DNA from: Owenia fusiformis
Lineage: Eukaryota > Annelida > Polychaeta > Sabellida > Oweniidae
Length of the DNA stretch: 64,000 bases
Assembly: GCA_903813345.2 (NCBI GenBank)
Contig: CAIIXF020000008.1
Coordinates: forward strand, 8,953,278 to 9,017,277
Direction: 5' to 3'
A model generated the notes under the pieces. That model was not told where the DNA came from and made no database searches. It worked only from the letters and a program-made list of their open reading frames with translations. The stretch's first letter is position 1; every line of letters begins with the position of its first letter. The translations under genes were made by a program, and so were the position numbers. Positions 31,088 to 43,374 of the stretch are shown here, piece by piece.

Positions 31088-32223
31088 TTATTAGTGAATC
31101 ATGGTAATGAAGAGATGATTGAGGGCATTCTATTTCCAATTAATGATTATACTGTATTTATGTTGTATTGATACAAAAGTAAATTACTTTTCGATTAACC
31201 TCTGAAATATGTATAACTCAAGACTAAGTGCATTAACTATTTATTAAAGGATAATTAATTAAATCATAGTTATTTTTCACATTTTTACATCAGTTAATCA
31301 ATGATAAATAATAGTTAACAATAGTCTACAATGTACTGTATGAATAAGTTCTATAGCTATATGTTGTGAGAAAAATTGAATGTGTCGTCACCAGAAACTA
31401 GAATCACTTACTACAGGGTGCTACAAAAATTTTAATTTTGTTAAAAATGAGTTCATTTTTATTTTATTTAGTTGTATTTGAAATTATTTCACAGCTAGGT
31501 CAACTACACGAGGAATGCCTGGTGTCTGTTGAGATGATTGTCTCAGAAAGATGTTGTTGTAAGTAGAGATTTGCTGAGGTGTTGGTGCTTTAACAATATT
31601 TAAGTGGGTCATCCAGGCTTCTGTGACAAAATAAATAGTCTATAAGACTAACCAGTAAGAGACTTAACCAGTTTGTGAATAACTATATTGAACCTGAATA
31701 TCAAAGAGAAAATATTTTCAAGTAAGTCGAGGCAAATATTTATTGTGTTGTGATACATGATTGGGTCATTAATTTAGATTTTGGGCTTTGGAATATGAGA
31801 AAATCCTGGGTTCGGTTATTTTCGAAAATTCTGGTTAAGTCTAAAGTTTACGGCCCCTATTTTTAATGGTCCACTTTTATTTAATATTGGTAATTCTTTT
31901 TTTAACAATGTTTTAATGCTTCCAGGGAGTGGGAAACACTAATGCTTTTAAACCTGTGGTTATAATTATCTTATTTCTAAGGATATAATTCTGAAAATAA
32001 ACTTCAGCCATCCCAGGATGGCCTCAATATAATAAACTCCCGATACGCCCAACTCTGCTTATGCACATCAAGCCCTTATGGCCTCTCCCCATAATCATTA
32101 ACACATCCATGGGAAATATAGAATAGAGCATAAGGGCTAAGAGGCTTGGTGAATGACTGCTTATTAGGAAGATGTTAACTAATTTTGGGGTGGTATGTTT
32201 CAACTAACAATAGGATTATTTAT
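31088..32223. other. Non-coding sequence between mobile elements
   Basis: AT-rich. It includes a single mariner-like end near 31417. No secure exon on either strand. Confidence 0.45.
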
Positions 32224-33990
32224 TAGACTCCAGATTGAAAATCTGGAGTCTATTGCTTTTGCCAGTTTTCTTATTATTATTCTTTCTCTCTTGTCACGTT
32301 TTCTCGGTAACTAGAAGGACTTACTTAAATCTGCTAACACAGTCAACTAGGTAATGAGGCCTAGTTTCTGGGAAATTAGGTCAACTTTTTATCTAGGTCA
32401 AAGGTCAAGAACTAGGTCAAATCGTGGTTTTTCACTATTTTACAAGTTTTCTCAGTCGTCCTTTGGTATTTTCACTCCGGGTTTTTTTCATCATGTTCCT
32501 TAGAAAAAGCTTATTAAGAACGGTAAACCGTATTTTGATTACTCTTACCGATTTTGAGATATGGTGTCCGAAAAGTAGGTCAGAACATAAAAAGTTCTCC
32601 AAATTCAACGTGTGAATCATCAAATAACTGTAGAATTATCTCAGGAATCCGAATCTGCAAACAAAATTTCGATCCGACTTCCGGTCCGGAAGTTATGGCG
32701 TTTTGAAATTTCAAAAATCGCTAAATTTGGTGCCCATGTTAAGCCAATGGGAAAAAAGACTTTTTCGAAGTGTAAAATACAAGATATTGACTGAGTACAG
32801 CTTAACATAATGAATGCCTATAAAAGAAAGGGAGTTCAAAAGCTACATAGCTTCAAAATTTGGACACCAAAATGCCTAGGTCAAAATCTAGGTCAAATTC
32901 ATAGTTTTTCCTTATTTTTACGATTCTGACACTACACTTTAATAATTTGCCTTAAAATTTTGTAAACAGGTAGCAAAGAGTGTGCTAATAGTGTTAGCCT
33001 TTTGCCGTCAGGAAGTATTTTGACCCACTTTTGAGATATGGTGTCCGAAAAGTAGGTCAAAATAAAAAGTTCTCCAGATTCAACGTATGAGTTATAAATT
33101 AAGGGTAAAATCTTCTCAGGAATCCGAATCTGCAAACCAAATTTCGATCCGACTTCCGGTTCGGAAGTTATGGCGTGTCCAAAAAGTAGGTCAAAATAAA
33201 GAAATTCCAAATTTAACGTATGAGTTATGAATTAGGGGTAGAATTTTGTCAGAAATCCAAATCTGCAAACCAAATTTCGATCCGACTTCTGGTTCGAAAG
33301 TTATGGCGTTTTGAAAGCTCAAAAATCGCTAAATTTGGTGCCCCATGTTATGTCAATGAGAAAAAGGATTTTTTGAAGTGTAAAATACCAGATATAGACT
33401 GAGTACAGCTTAATATTCTGAAAGCCTATAAAAGGAGAAGACCTCGAAGGCTATCTAGCTTTAAAATTTGGACGCAAAAATGCCTTGGTCAAAATCTAGG
33501 TCAAATTCATAGTTTTTCCTTATTTTTGCGATTCTGACATTACACCTTAAGGATTTGCTTCAAAATTTTGTATACAGGTAGCAAAGAGTGTGCTTATAGT
33601 GTTAGCCTTCTGCGGTCAGAAAGTTTTTTGACCCACTTTTGAGATATGGTGTCCGAAATGTAGGTCAAAATAAAAAATTCTCCAAATTTAACGTATGAGT
33701 TATAAATTAAGGGTAGACTTTTCTCAGGAATCAGAATCTTTAAACCAAATTTCGATCTAACTTCTGGTTAGATAGTTATAGCGGTTTGAAGTCTCGAAAA
33801 GTCGATATGATGATATCCCCATGTTAAGCCAATAGAGTCGAAGATAGCCTTCTTAAAAGTTGTCTAAATGTCTATATTCTAGCTGACTCAGCTTATTCTG
33901 AATGACTCAGCTTACAAGTTCTGGATGACTCAGCTTAAAAAAAATGTGAAATCTGGAGTCTTAAATTGAACTTGTTCAATTTACATGTCT
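32224..33990. repeat. 1.8-kb repeat element with internal duplications and a terminal hairpin
   Basis: It opens with the hairpin GACTCCAGATT / AATCTGGAGTC (about 32226-32250), and AAATCTGGAGTC recurs near 33950 close to the other end. Inside, a module containing ATCCGACTTCCGGTTCGGAA, GTTATGGCG and a GGTGTCCGAAAAGTAGGTCA segment occurs about four times (segment starts near 32560, 33040, 33175 and 33645). Alternating spacings of roughly 480 and 140 bp indicate partial tandem duplication. No frame with transposase or polymerase motifs was found; this is a non-autonomous or unclassified repeat. Confidence 0.65.
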
Positions 33991-34209
33991 AGTTAATTTT
34001 ATTCTTAACAACGTCACCATATGTCATGTAAGACCTAAGAGTAAATGGTAAATGTCAAATACAGATCAATAGTTAATATAATGCCTAATGCGTAATACAT
34101 GTAATTCTTCTACTGTATTTGAATAAGTAACTCATTATTAATAATTATATTGCCACTACCTTCCTAAAAATATGCACCCTCAGGAAGCATCAGTATTTTA
34201 TATTTACAA

Positions 34210-35267
34210 TGAAAACCCCCTAGTAACAAGGAATCGTATGAAACCCCCTAGTAACAAGGAATCGTATGAAACCCCCTAGTAACAAGGAATCGTATGAAAC
34301 CCCTCATATGAAACTCCCTAGTAACAAGGAATCGTATGAAACCCCCTCGTTTGAAACCCCCTAGTAACAAGGAATCGTATGAAACCCCCTAGTAACAAGG
34401 AATCGTATGAAACCCCTCATATGAAACTCCCTAGTAACAAGGAATCGTATGAAACCCCCTCGTTTGAAACCCCATAGTAACAAGGAATCATATGAAACCC
34501 CCTAGTAACAAGGAATCTTATGAAACCCCCTAGTAACAAGGAATCGTATGAAACCCCCTCGTATGAAACCCCATAGTTACAAGGAATCATATGAAACCCC
34601 CTAGTAACAAGGAATCATATGAAACCCCATAGTAACAAGGAATCATATGAAACCCCCTAGTAACAAGGAATCGTATGAAACCCCCTCGTTTGAAACCCCA
34701 TAGTAACAAGGAATCATATGAAACCCCCTAGTAACAAGGAATCATATGAAACCCCCTAGTAACAAGGAATCATATGAAACCCCCTAGTAACAAGGAATCT
34801 TATGAAACCCCCTAGTAACAAGGAATCTTATGAAACCCCCTAGTAACAAGGAATCATATGAAACCCCCTAGTAACAAGGAATCTTATGAAACCCCCTAGT
34901 AACAAGAAATCTTATGAAACCCCCTAGTAACAAGGAATCGTATGAAACCCCCTCGTATGAAACCCCCTAGTAACAAGGAATCATATGAAACCCCCTAGTA
35001 ACAAGGAATCATATGAAACCTCCTAGTAACAAGGAATCTTATGAAACCCCCTAGTAACAAGGAATCATATGAAACCCCCTAGTAACAAGGAATCGTATGA
35101 AACCCCCTAGTAACAAGGAATCGTATGAAACCCCCTAGTAACAAGGAATCTTATGAAACCCCCTAGTAACAAGGAATCATATGAAACCTCCTAGTAACAA
35201 GGAATCTTATGAAACCCCCTAGTAACAAGGAATCTTATGAAACCCCCTAGTAACAAGGAATCGTATG
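34210..35267. repeat. 28-bp satellite array, about 37 units
   Basis: Head-to-tail units of GAAACCCCCTAGTAACAAGG followed by AATCGTAT. A few units are shortened (TCGTTTGAAACCCC or CATATGAAACTCCC joints). One position is the main variant: AATCGTAT, AATCATAT or AATCTTAT. Units abut without spacers, so this is not a CRISPR array. The units contain TAG and TAA, so they are not coding in frame. Confidence 0.95.
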
Positions 35268-35732
35268 TAATTACAGGAGTAATTCTGTTTCGGGTCGACC
35301 ACCTCTTCCTCAAAACATAATATAGTCATACATTTCTTTATTTCAATGGTTTCTAATGGTGAAGACTGACTTATGAACTGGAATTAATTTTTTTCTACAT
35401 TTTTACAGGTGAACATCGGAACATGTTTTTCATGCTACTGCTTGAGAGTTGGGATTTTGAAACATTTAAGCCTGTTGTTCTTTGATTTGTATTAAAAGTG
35501 TCTGAAACATGAAATATTGATGTAATATCCTATTTTCATTGCATCATTTTTCTTAGTTATCAAGTTGTTTTTGTCCCTTGAGTAAAAATAGTTTGCTTTT
35601 GTTTTTGTAGGATTTGACATTGTAATTCTTTCAATTCATTTTTAATAATGAAGTGTTCTTCAAGGTTAATGAAGGTGAACTTATGTGAAATATGCTCTAT
35701 AGTACTTCTCAAAAACATTATGTTTTGTAGTT
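35268..35732. other. Sequence after the 28-bp array, with a possible terminal exon
   Basis: AT-rich. It contains a good acceptor (TTTTTACAG ending 35408) followed by a 24-codon open stretch that is phase-compatible with the donor at 30235; see the findings. Otherwise nothing recognised. Confidence 0.4.
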
Positions 35733-36640
35733 ACACGTCGCACGAAACTGGGGACAATTAGAGTAACATTATGGCGTCAAAATACCAAAACAATACAATG
35801 GGCAGTATAGGGCGCAATCAGCATTATAACGTCAAAAACGACAAGCGTTACATTTTGTCAAGTTTAGTCAACCTAAAAATAAGATGCGTTATTCTTATTC
35901 AATCCTAGTAAAATTAACAGAGCAACAAGATCTCGAGGACAATATTTCTAAAATGTTTTTGATTTTTGAAAAACGGTCAGGAAGCCCACTCGGGGCGTTA
36001 GTAAAAATTGATATGTATGGGATTTGTGGTAAAAAATCGATCCGTTACATTTTTTCAAGTCTCTAAAAGCAACTCTTATTCTCTTATTATTTGAAAAATA
36101 AAGAAATCGGTTATTGTTTTGTAAATTTTGCCATGACAATATTGTGCAGTTAATTTTTTTTTGAAATCAGACCTAAATTAGAAGGTTAAATAAAGGTAAA
36201 CTTATTGCTTGTCTCCTTCGCCTTCAAAACCTTACACAATTTTGAAAATCTTAAAAGCGTTCATATAAGACGATTTGAACTGTAACCGCTAAGCAATTGT
36301 GACGTCATAAAAGCACATGTTTCAATGAATAAAATGTGAAATTTTAGTAAAATTCTGATCAGCATTTCAAAAGTTATCCCGATTTCAACGAACCGTGTAA
36401 GCGTGAAATGTTACGCCTTACAGCGTATTTGACGATGTCGGAGTACATTTAACTTCAAAAATATGGTAGATCCTATCACACTTTCCATGGAAAAATAATT
36501 TCAGTGAAATGCGAATAAAAAATACTTCAAAATGATATATAATGCACATAGTTAGCTTTTTAAATAAGGCAGATATTAACGCTTAAAGCTGAGATTACCC
36601 CGTATTTCCCGAATTGTCCCCAGGTCGGTGCACGTCATAA
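35733..36640. mobile_element. DNA transposon remnant with ~25-bp inverted ends
   Basis: The left end ACGTCGCACGAAACTGGGGA runs on into CAATT. The right end GAATTGTCCCCAGGTCGGTG runs on into CACGTC. Their reverse complements match over about 25 bp with a few differences. About 900 bp lie between and no transposase is recognisable. The target duplication is unclear. Confidence 0.55.
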
Positions 36641-36828
36641 GTCCAAATATTTTGCCATATGTATTGTATCAGTCTGGTTGATATTGCTTTGAGACAAAGA
36701 ATGTTAAGTCTTCGACATCTATTCTCTAAGCATCATTCCTTCGAATTTATTTTCATGATGAAAATAAGTTTGAAATGATGTCTGTTTTTAGTTTAAGCTT
36801 GTCAACATCAATTTTCTGTATAAATAGA

Positions 36829-37015
36829 CAGTGATCTCCCCAGGATTTTATCTCAAGTGGGTGCAAAATTCCGAATCTCAAGTGGGTGCAAAATTCCGAA
36901 TCTCACGATTTAGATCAAATTTGGTCAAAATATGGCTAATTTTCATGGTTTTTCTCATTTTCAAGTGGGTGCAAATGGATTTTCAGGTGGGTGCAAGGCT
37001 GGTCTTAAAATCTTC
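36829..37015. mobile_element. CAGTGATCTCC MITE, second copy
   Basis: The left end CAGTGATCTCCCCAGGATTT matches the copy at 10003. It has the same internal AAGTGGGTGC motifs in the same order. A 26-bp segment (TCTCAAGTGGGTGCAAAATT and following) is tandemly duplicated at about 36850-36901. The right terminus is lost. Confidence 0.6.
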
Positions 37016-37973
37016 AAAAGCATTATTTTCAGTATACCGGGCAATACATAAAATGTATATACATGTATTTTTATTATGACTTTTTACCGAGCTAACACTA
37101 ATTCATAAATTCACCTTTCGACATTGAGAATTCCACTTATTTCAATAGTCCATGCAATAAGATAATTCCGACTCACAGGTTCAGTTGTATATTTTGGTAG
37201 AACTGGTGATTACTGTCAATGATATTGATGCTGGCTGTCAATATTATATGATAGATGTCAAAAACACCAAGAGAGGAATTGAAGTAGTTGGTAAAATAAT
37301 TATTTGTGCTTCTCTGTTTTTACTGCAGTAAATGTAAAATAAACGATGGCATGTCTTACAGACCTAGTCACCTAACGCAGTTAAATGACTGGCCAATATC
37401 TGGATGTGCCTGTTTTTATGACCTATCACTTTATCACTTTAATGTTAATCATGTGTCAGACCTTTTACATATTTTGAAGTTATATACATGTATTTAGTAC
37501 TATTCATAAAAGTCGTAATAAGGGAGTACAATAAATAAAAAGGAAATGATAGACAGATGTTTAAATAAGAATGGTGGAGAAATGTAAGGATATAATAAGG
37601 TAGAATTAGGATGCTGCTCTTCTTAGCTAAATGTATGTAATATTTCAAACGTCCAATTATTCTCAGCTGAAGAGTATTCGCTGTGTGGTTCTCTTTGATT
37701 AGACACAGGCTATAGATTGCATCGATAACTCTAATGCAGCATAGGATGTGACGCCTAAATGCACATACTTACCAATTTTCTGCTTTTCCAAGTTTGCCTC
37801 TGTTCATATTCTTTGAGAAAAATGCAGTATATTGCAAGATCATCAAGGGTCTTCTCTGACTCCCCTAAAGGCTTGTTTACTGAATGTCCCAAGGGGGGGG
37901 GGGGCATCATAAGAGATCACAGTCTTCATCAATTCCTTTCTAGAATGATATCTGGTCATACAACAGAAAGAAG
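37016..37973. other. Non-coding spacer
   Basis: AT-rich with a G-run near 37892. No exon, RNA gene or complete mobile element recognised. Confidence 0.45.
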
Positions 37974-37975
37974 TA

Positions 37976-38160
37976 CAGTAAAACCTGTGTACAGTGAACA
38001 CATAAGGAGCCAAAAAATGTGTTCACTATTGCTAGGTGTTCAGTACACAGAGGTAATTTTATACAGCCATCAGTAGAGTATGTGCTAAGTAGAGGTGTTC
38101 ATTAGACACAGGTGTTCACAACCACTAGAGAGAGATGTGGACTAAAGCAGGTTTTACTCT
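37976..38160. mobile_element. TA-flanked mariner-like MITE (CAGTAAAACCTG family)
   Basis: The left end CAGTAAAACCTGTG is preceded by TA (37974-37975). The right end is GCAGGTTTTACTCT. The body has repeated GTGTTCA words in both orientations. Relatives are at 42463-42614 and about 43921-44095. Confidence 0.6.
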
Positions 38161-39859
38161 AATGGAGTATTTGGGGATTGTATTATTTAGGAATTCTATT
38201 GTCATTTTTGCTTCTCTTGGCTTTGAATCTTTATTCAGTAAACATTTAACAATTGATTGTATATGTATCAGTGATATCCTGAAAATCAATAGGATGGGTT
38301 AATTCTCCCTACCACATACCACCCACATATTCGCCACTGTGTATGATATGTGACATTCGAAATGAAGTATTTCCCCATGGCCCTTAGTATTCATTTCCAC
38401 ATTCATTTACATTTGCAATTGATCTTGTACTATGAATTCTTACGACAAAATTGGACAACTCATAAATCAATACTCAAAATGAATGGGTTAAAGGATTCAG
38501 TCATATACCTACATGTACAGTATAAGGAATCTATAAAGCTGCACTTCTTAATTCCATCTTATTAAGAAAAATCAATCAGCTATCAATCCATATCTTTACT
38601 AACTGAATTAGCCTGATTGGTAATAAATGCATTTATGCCAGACTTTCTGGTGGGCTCAATAAACCTAAGATTTAATAGTAGCATTTATATTTTATGATAT
38701 GAAGGTTGAGATCAAGGGTCAGTTCATTTTGTGGTTAATATAATACTACAAAAAATATGAAACAGAAACAGTTGATCAGCTTTAGGATTGTTTCATATTT
38801 TCTGCATTTGAAGATGAGGAACACAAATTACTTTCTACATGTAGATATCAAGTCATTATGATTACATCAGGTCTTAGAATCTCAAAACACCAATGCCAAA
38901 GGCTGAGATTGATTTGTAAAAACCTTCCTCCTCTCAATTGCAATTCATCTGGGACTTTTTTTCATTTATTTTTTACTTCTATTTGCAAGCATCCTGAGAT
39001 TGCATGATATCTGGAATTCATGTTAATGTATTGAACCTTGCTCTAAATAATTCGTGATTTTCTCTCTATACTGATGACTTTCTGAGAAAACTTAATTAAT
39101 TTAATCATTCCAAGATTGGGCTATAAAGAAGGGCAAATACAATAACCTTGGAGGAGAAATCACATCGTCATTGTGTTCTTTTTTTCTTTATCACCTTCAC
39201 ATCTATTAACAAGCATATTTATGCTCCATCCAAATGTTGCCAAAATCAAATTATTTTGTTCTATTCTTTTATCACCAATAATCTCTAATAAAACGTTGTT
39301 TGTGAGAGTCATGATATTTTTATGTGAATGACTTTTAAAAAAATCCAAATAGCAAAATGAACAAAAATTCAAACATGTCTATGCTCTATATGAATTTCTA
39401 AACTAATCAGAATGCAGCATAGCCAATAATGAATGTTCATTATTTCGCCATATAGGCATGACCGTGCTCTATTCAATCTGCTTCCAGGAATCTTCCAAAA
39501 AGCAAATTAAACAAAAATAACAGAATCTGTGACTAAACCAGTAGCACAACTAGTATATATTGATGCTTGGTATTCCAGTTTGTTCCTTATATAATACAAC
39601 TACTGATCCATCAATATTTAACTCTTGTGAAGTAATCCACATTGACCTTGTCATGATCAGATATTGAAATGAGGGGATAAACTGCTGAATAAACCAATAT
39701 GAGAGAGCAAAAACATGGGTCTCAGAGATACCTATCTTCACTGCTTTTGTGACATTGATAATATCACATTGATATTGCATATTCTTTTTCAAATTGTTAT
39801 TGACAATAATATTAATAAAATAGGTATTTTTACATTATAGTAAAATATGTACATGGAGT
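38161..39859. other. Non-coding spacer
   Basis: AT-rich with no exon, RNA gene or mobile element that I can support on either strand. Confidence 0.45.
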
Positions 39860-39863
39860 TTAA

Positions 39864-40266
39864 GGTACAGCTGGAAAGTAACATTTTGGTAAAAAATTGC
39901 TATACCTGCACATGTTATTTTCTGGTACAAAATAAAGTATGAAGGCATGAGTCAATTTCCTTGCTTTTTTCAGGAAAGTATCATTACACTGTCTACTTTT
40001 AGTAAACCTGGAAACAGGTCAGTGGTAGCTCCTGTGTTGTCTGGAAATTTGAAAGAAAATTTGGAAAAATAGAAAATGTGAAATATCAGAATTTCCTGGA
40101 GTTCCCATTAAACTCCTACCAGATATTCTAAAAGAAGACAATGTAATGATACTTTCCTGAAAAAAGCAATGCAATTGACACATGCCTTCATACTTTATCT
40201 TGTACCAGAAAATAACATGTGCTGGTATAGCAATTTTTTACCAAAATGTTACTTTCCAGCTGTACC
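39864..40266. mobile_element. TTAA-flanked foldback MITE, 403 bp
   Basis: Long inverted arms: the left arm (39864 to about 40005) begins GGTACAGCTGGAAAGTAAC and the right arm (about 40135-40266) ends with its complement. Together they could fold into a hairpin of about 130 bp per arm. TTAA lies on both sides (39860-39863 and 40267-40270). No coding capacity. It is the third TTAA-type insertion in this window, but its ends differ from the other two. Confidence 0.75.
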
Positions 40267-40442
40267 TTAAAATCAAAATATTTCAATTTCCAGATGGCAT
40301 GACCTAACCTGAATGCAGAGGTTAGTTACAAAGAAATGACAAAGCACTATAACAAAAAATAGAAAGGGTAGATACTTCCCCAATTTTCAATATTTTTGTG
40401 AATGTGTGGCTGAGTGGCACTACTTTGAAGAACCTGCTCTCA

Positions 40443-40733
40443 CAGTGGCGTAGCGTCATATACGTATAAAACGCCAAAGCGTACTCTCAAAAGTGAATTT
40501 TTAATATTGAAATGACCCACGTTTAATATTCTGAAGTAATGGCCTAACATTTTATTAATCCATATTATTTTTTCATCGTCGGAATTTTGTATTTTAAAAT
40601 GCCCCAGAACGCTTCAAATGCAATCTCATTTTCAAATTTTCTTGGGGGAAAGAACCCCCCCTCTCTCTCTCAAAGCTTGTTCGCTTCGCTCACTCGTGGC
40701 GTACACTCATAGAATATCCACGCTACACCACTG
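40443..40733. mobile_element. hAT-like MITE (CAGTGGCGTAGC ends)
   Basis: The left end CAGTGGCGTAGCG (40443-40455) and right end CGCTACACCACTG (40721-40733) are inverted repeats matching at 12 of 13 positions. CAGTGGCGTAGC is a common hAT-type terminus. The flanks share TCTCA but not a clean 8-bp duplication. No transposase. Confidence 0.6.
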
Positions 40734-40745
40734 TCTCAATAACTC

Positions 40746-41347
40746 AGATGTGAGTAGGTAGTTACCATTTTCACCACCAGGTGGCTTGTTCGGGTCAGAT
40801 AGCATAGCGGGTTTGATTTGATTTGAAAACTATATTTATTCTGGGTAGCTCTATCAGTACAAAACTGGTCTTCCTAGAGGCCCAGTAATAATTTACAATA
40901 TGTACAATAAATATAGAAACATACAATATATATATAGGACATATAGAACATTTTGATGTATATGCATCATCAAAGTATGCATTTACATGAAACATAGAGA
41001 ACAACTTATAAGAGAATAACATGAATATAAGGAACAATGTCTAAATAATGCATTTACATAATGTTCATTTTCTGGTATATTATAAAGTTCCCTTTAACTT
41101 AAATATTCATCTGTTTTAGGGGTTAAATTTTCATATAACCTTTATGTATCTAATCACTTTATGTGATTTGAAAAACATGGGGTCTGTGGGGAATCTCCCT
41201 GAACTAGAAGTCACATTTTCAAAAAGAAAATTTCAAAGTTGATAAACAATTTTAAAAAACCATATTTTTAGATATACTTTTATATGTAGATTTTAAATAT
41301 GACATCACTTTGACTGAATTTTGAATATCCAGTGATGTAAATCATAT
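40746..41347 (-). repeat. AGATGCGAGTA-family repeat, reverse copy with an internal insertion
   Basis: Reverse-orientation copy of the repeat at 62059-62481. It starts AGATGTGAGTA (40746-40756) and contains the complement of CTATACCCGCCATGCTATCT. Homology is interrupted at about 40815-41075 by unrelated AT-rich sequence and resumes near 41080. Confidence 0.6.
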
Positions 41348-41437
41348 CGGGTTTTCACTTTGATGAGGCTATTTTCCAGGAGCTGATAGTATTAGAGTCG
41401 TAATGTATCCAAATGAGATTTGTCCTCTTTTTAGTTA

Positions 41438-41883
41438 GGCCATAAGGAGTAGATTCATTGTTTTGCGTCCTGGCAAAATCCAAATCATGCAAGGTTACAA
41501 GGAAAACAAACACAAACTCAAGAAAAAAACACAAACTTGTTTGCTGAGAAATGTATACATTTCAAGGGCACAAAAAGGGATGACATACCAATTTGTAGTG
41601 ATTAAAAACACATATCTATATATTTTATACAATATATTTAAATATATAGCTATTATTCAAGGGTAAAAATAAGAAAATACACAATGTATGCCACAGTAAT
41701 CAATAACACTGTCAATTTTGACGCACATCAAATTATCTGCCATTTCGTCTGATTCTGATTGAACGAAATGCGATGGTACTTTCAGACCCTTTTGATTGCT
41801 ATTTATATGTGTTTGTTTTTTCTGATTTTCTCAAAATCGTGCAAGCAAGGGGACGCAAAACAAAGAGTCTACTTCTTATGGCC
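41438..41883. mobile_element. Harbinger-type MITE, copy 2
   Basis: 446 bp, the same family as 30660-31087. It has GGCCATAAGGAGTAGATTC and CTACTTCTTATGGCC ends, flanked by TTA (41435-41437 and 41884-41886). The interior is colinear with copy 1, with scattered substitutions and a short extra segment near 41770. Confidence 0.75.
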
Positions 41884-41886
41884 TTA

Positions 41887-42462
41887 TTTGCTAAGCACAA
41901 TATGGCATTGAGATTTGAGATTCTAAATGGTGCTTTTGCTCAATTGTTATTATCCATCCGAACAAAGGGATATAGAGAAGCACTCATTTGATTGTCCGTC
42001 CATTCGTTCATCCATTTCGTTTGTCCAGTTATCACTGAAATACCAGTTGATGGATTTGGTTCAAATTTTATAGGACCTCTGCTTGAGAAGGAATTTTCAG
42101 TATGGCTGCTCAATTCAAAATGGCCGCCTTTTTTCATAAAAAATACTCAAATACCAGTTGATGGATTTGGTTCAAGTTTTATGTACTGATACTTTGGGAC
42201 ATAGAGCAATTGAGCTTTGCTCAAGAATGAATTTTAAAGATGGCCATTGGATTTCAAAATGGCTGCTATTTTTCATAAAGTGGGATTTCCTACTCTGTGG
42301 AGTTGCTGTATTGTAGTTATGGTTGTTTTGCAGTATTTCTGAAGAAAAACAAGACCTTTTTACCAATAACTAAGCATAACTATTCCCCCAAGCTTTCTGA
42401 TATCTGATATTTTTGTTTTTCCCTTTCTTTATTCTTCGAACTACAAATGATGCTTTAACATA
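41887..42462. repeat. Fragment of the 'AATGGC(C/T)GCC' repeat family
   Basis: It contains TATAGAGAAGCACTCATTTG and a TTCATCCATTTCGTTTGTCC segment. Two copies of a module with ACCAGTTGATGGATTTGGTT and AAAATGGCCGCC follow, about 107 bp apart. Related in style to 59951-60898 and to a fragment near 52330. No coding signal. Confidence 0.5.
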
Positions 42463-42614
42463 CAATGAAACCTGTCTTAGTAAACAACTCTCTCAAGTGA
42501 ACACCTGTATCTAGTACTGGACACCCTTCCTCTGCCCTCTCTTTAAACAACACCTGCATACAGTGAACACATTTTTGTGGCTCCATAGGTGTTCACTATT
42601 CACAGGTTTTACTG
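42463..42614. mobile_element. TA-flanked mariner-like MITE, second copy
   Basis: 152 bp with ends CAATGAAACCTGTC and ACAGGTTTTACTG and TA on both sides (42461-42462 and 42615-42616). The body has GTGAACACCTGTA-like words in both orientations, as in 37976-38160. Confidence 0.7.
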
Positions 42615-42616
42615 TA

Positions 42617-43374
42617 GTTCGATTTTATATACTTTTTAAAAGACAGTGTTTTATGCCAAGGAATGTATTTGTTTTTATATTATGCTAATATATATATTTT
42701 TATTTCAACTGCAGTAAAACAGCTCAACCTTGATATAATACTACAAGCGTTAAAAAGATACTCATTTACATGTGCTTTTATTATGAAATGAAATTCTTAT
42801 TGAATGAGTGACAGGCTTATAATTTTTGTCAAACAATATAACAAAAGATTCTTCAGAAAAACCTTATTTTTCAAGGGGAGACTTTCTTGACAAAAATGGC
42901 TTAAAAAGTGTCAATATTAAGAGGTGTTGCCAGTATTTTTGGAGGATAGGGAGGGGGTGGCTAAACACCTTGAGCACTCCCTCCCCCCCTAGCTAAGTGA
43001 TCTGCTTTATTTTGCCTCATGTTCACATTTGGTACAAATATAGTTTAATCAATAAGACAGGAAATTACATTAGGAGGTTAATCCCCTTCATTTGTAACCT
43101 TCAAGTCCAAGTATTCCTCTCAAGAACTATTGAATTGTTGAGATAAAAGGTCCTAATCAATATGCTGTAAAACACATGGCTACCTAATTCCTAATTCAGC
43201 CTGGACATGATATACAGGCAGTCCCTTCAGATTTATCATTAATATAGAGAAATGGCTAAAAGTGTTTAGATAAGCATGTGTAATGTATATTTTAACATGG
43301 GTGTCAATGGGAAAATAAAAAATTGGGAATGAAAAAGTATAGTTGCTTAATATATCTATGATATGGCTATTTTC
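42617..43374. other. Non-coding spacer
   Basis: AT-rich, with a G-rich/C-rich patch near 42945-42990. No exon or complete element seen. Confidence 0.4.

Noticed and set aside
31496-31560. Exon-like segment with good acceptor (TTTCACAG) and donor (GTAAGT)
   Set aside because: In the phase needed by the upstream donor it hits a stop after 12 codons, and it sits beside a mariner-like end.
34210-35267. Possible CRISPR-like array of 28-bp repeats
   Set aside because: Units abut directly with no spacers, in a eukaryotic intron-rich setting.
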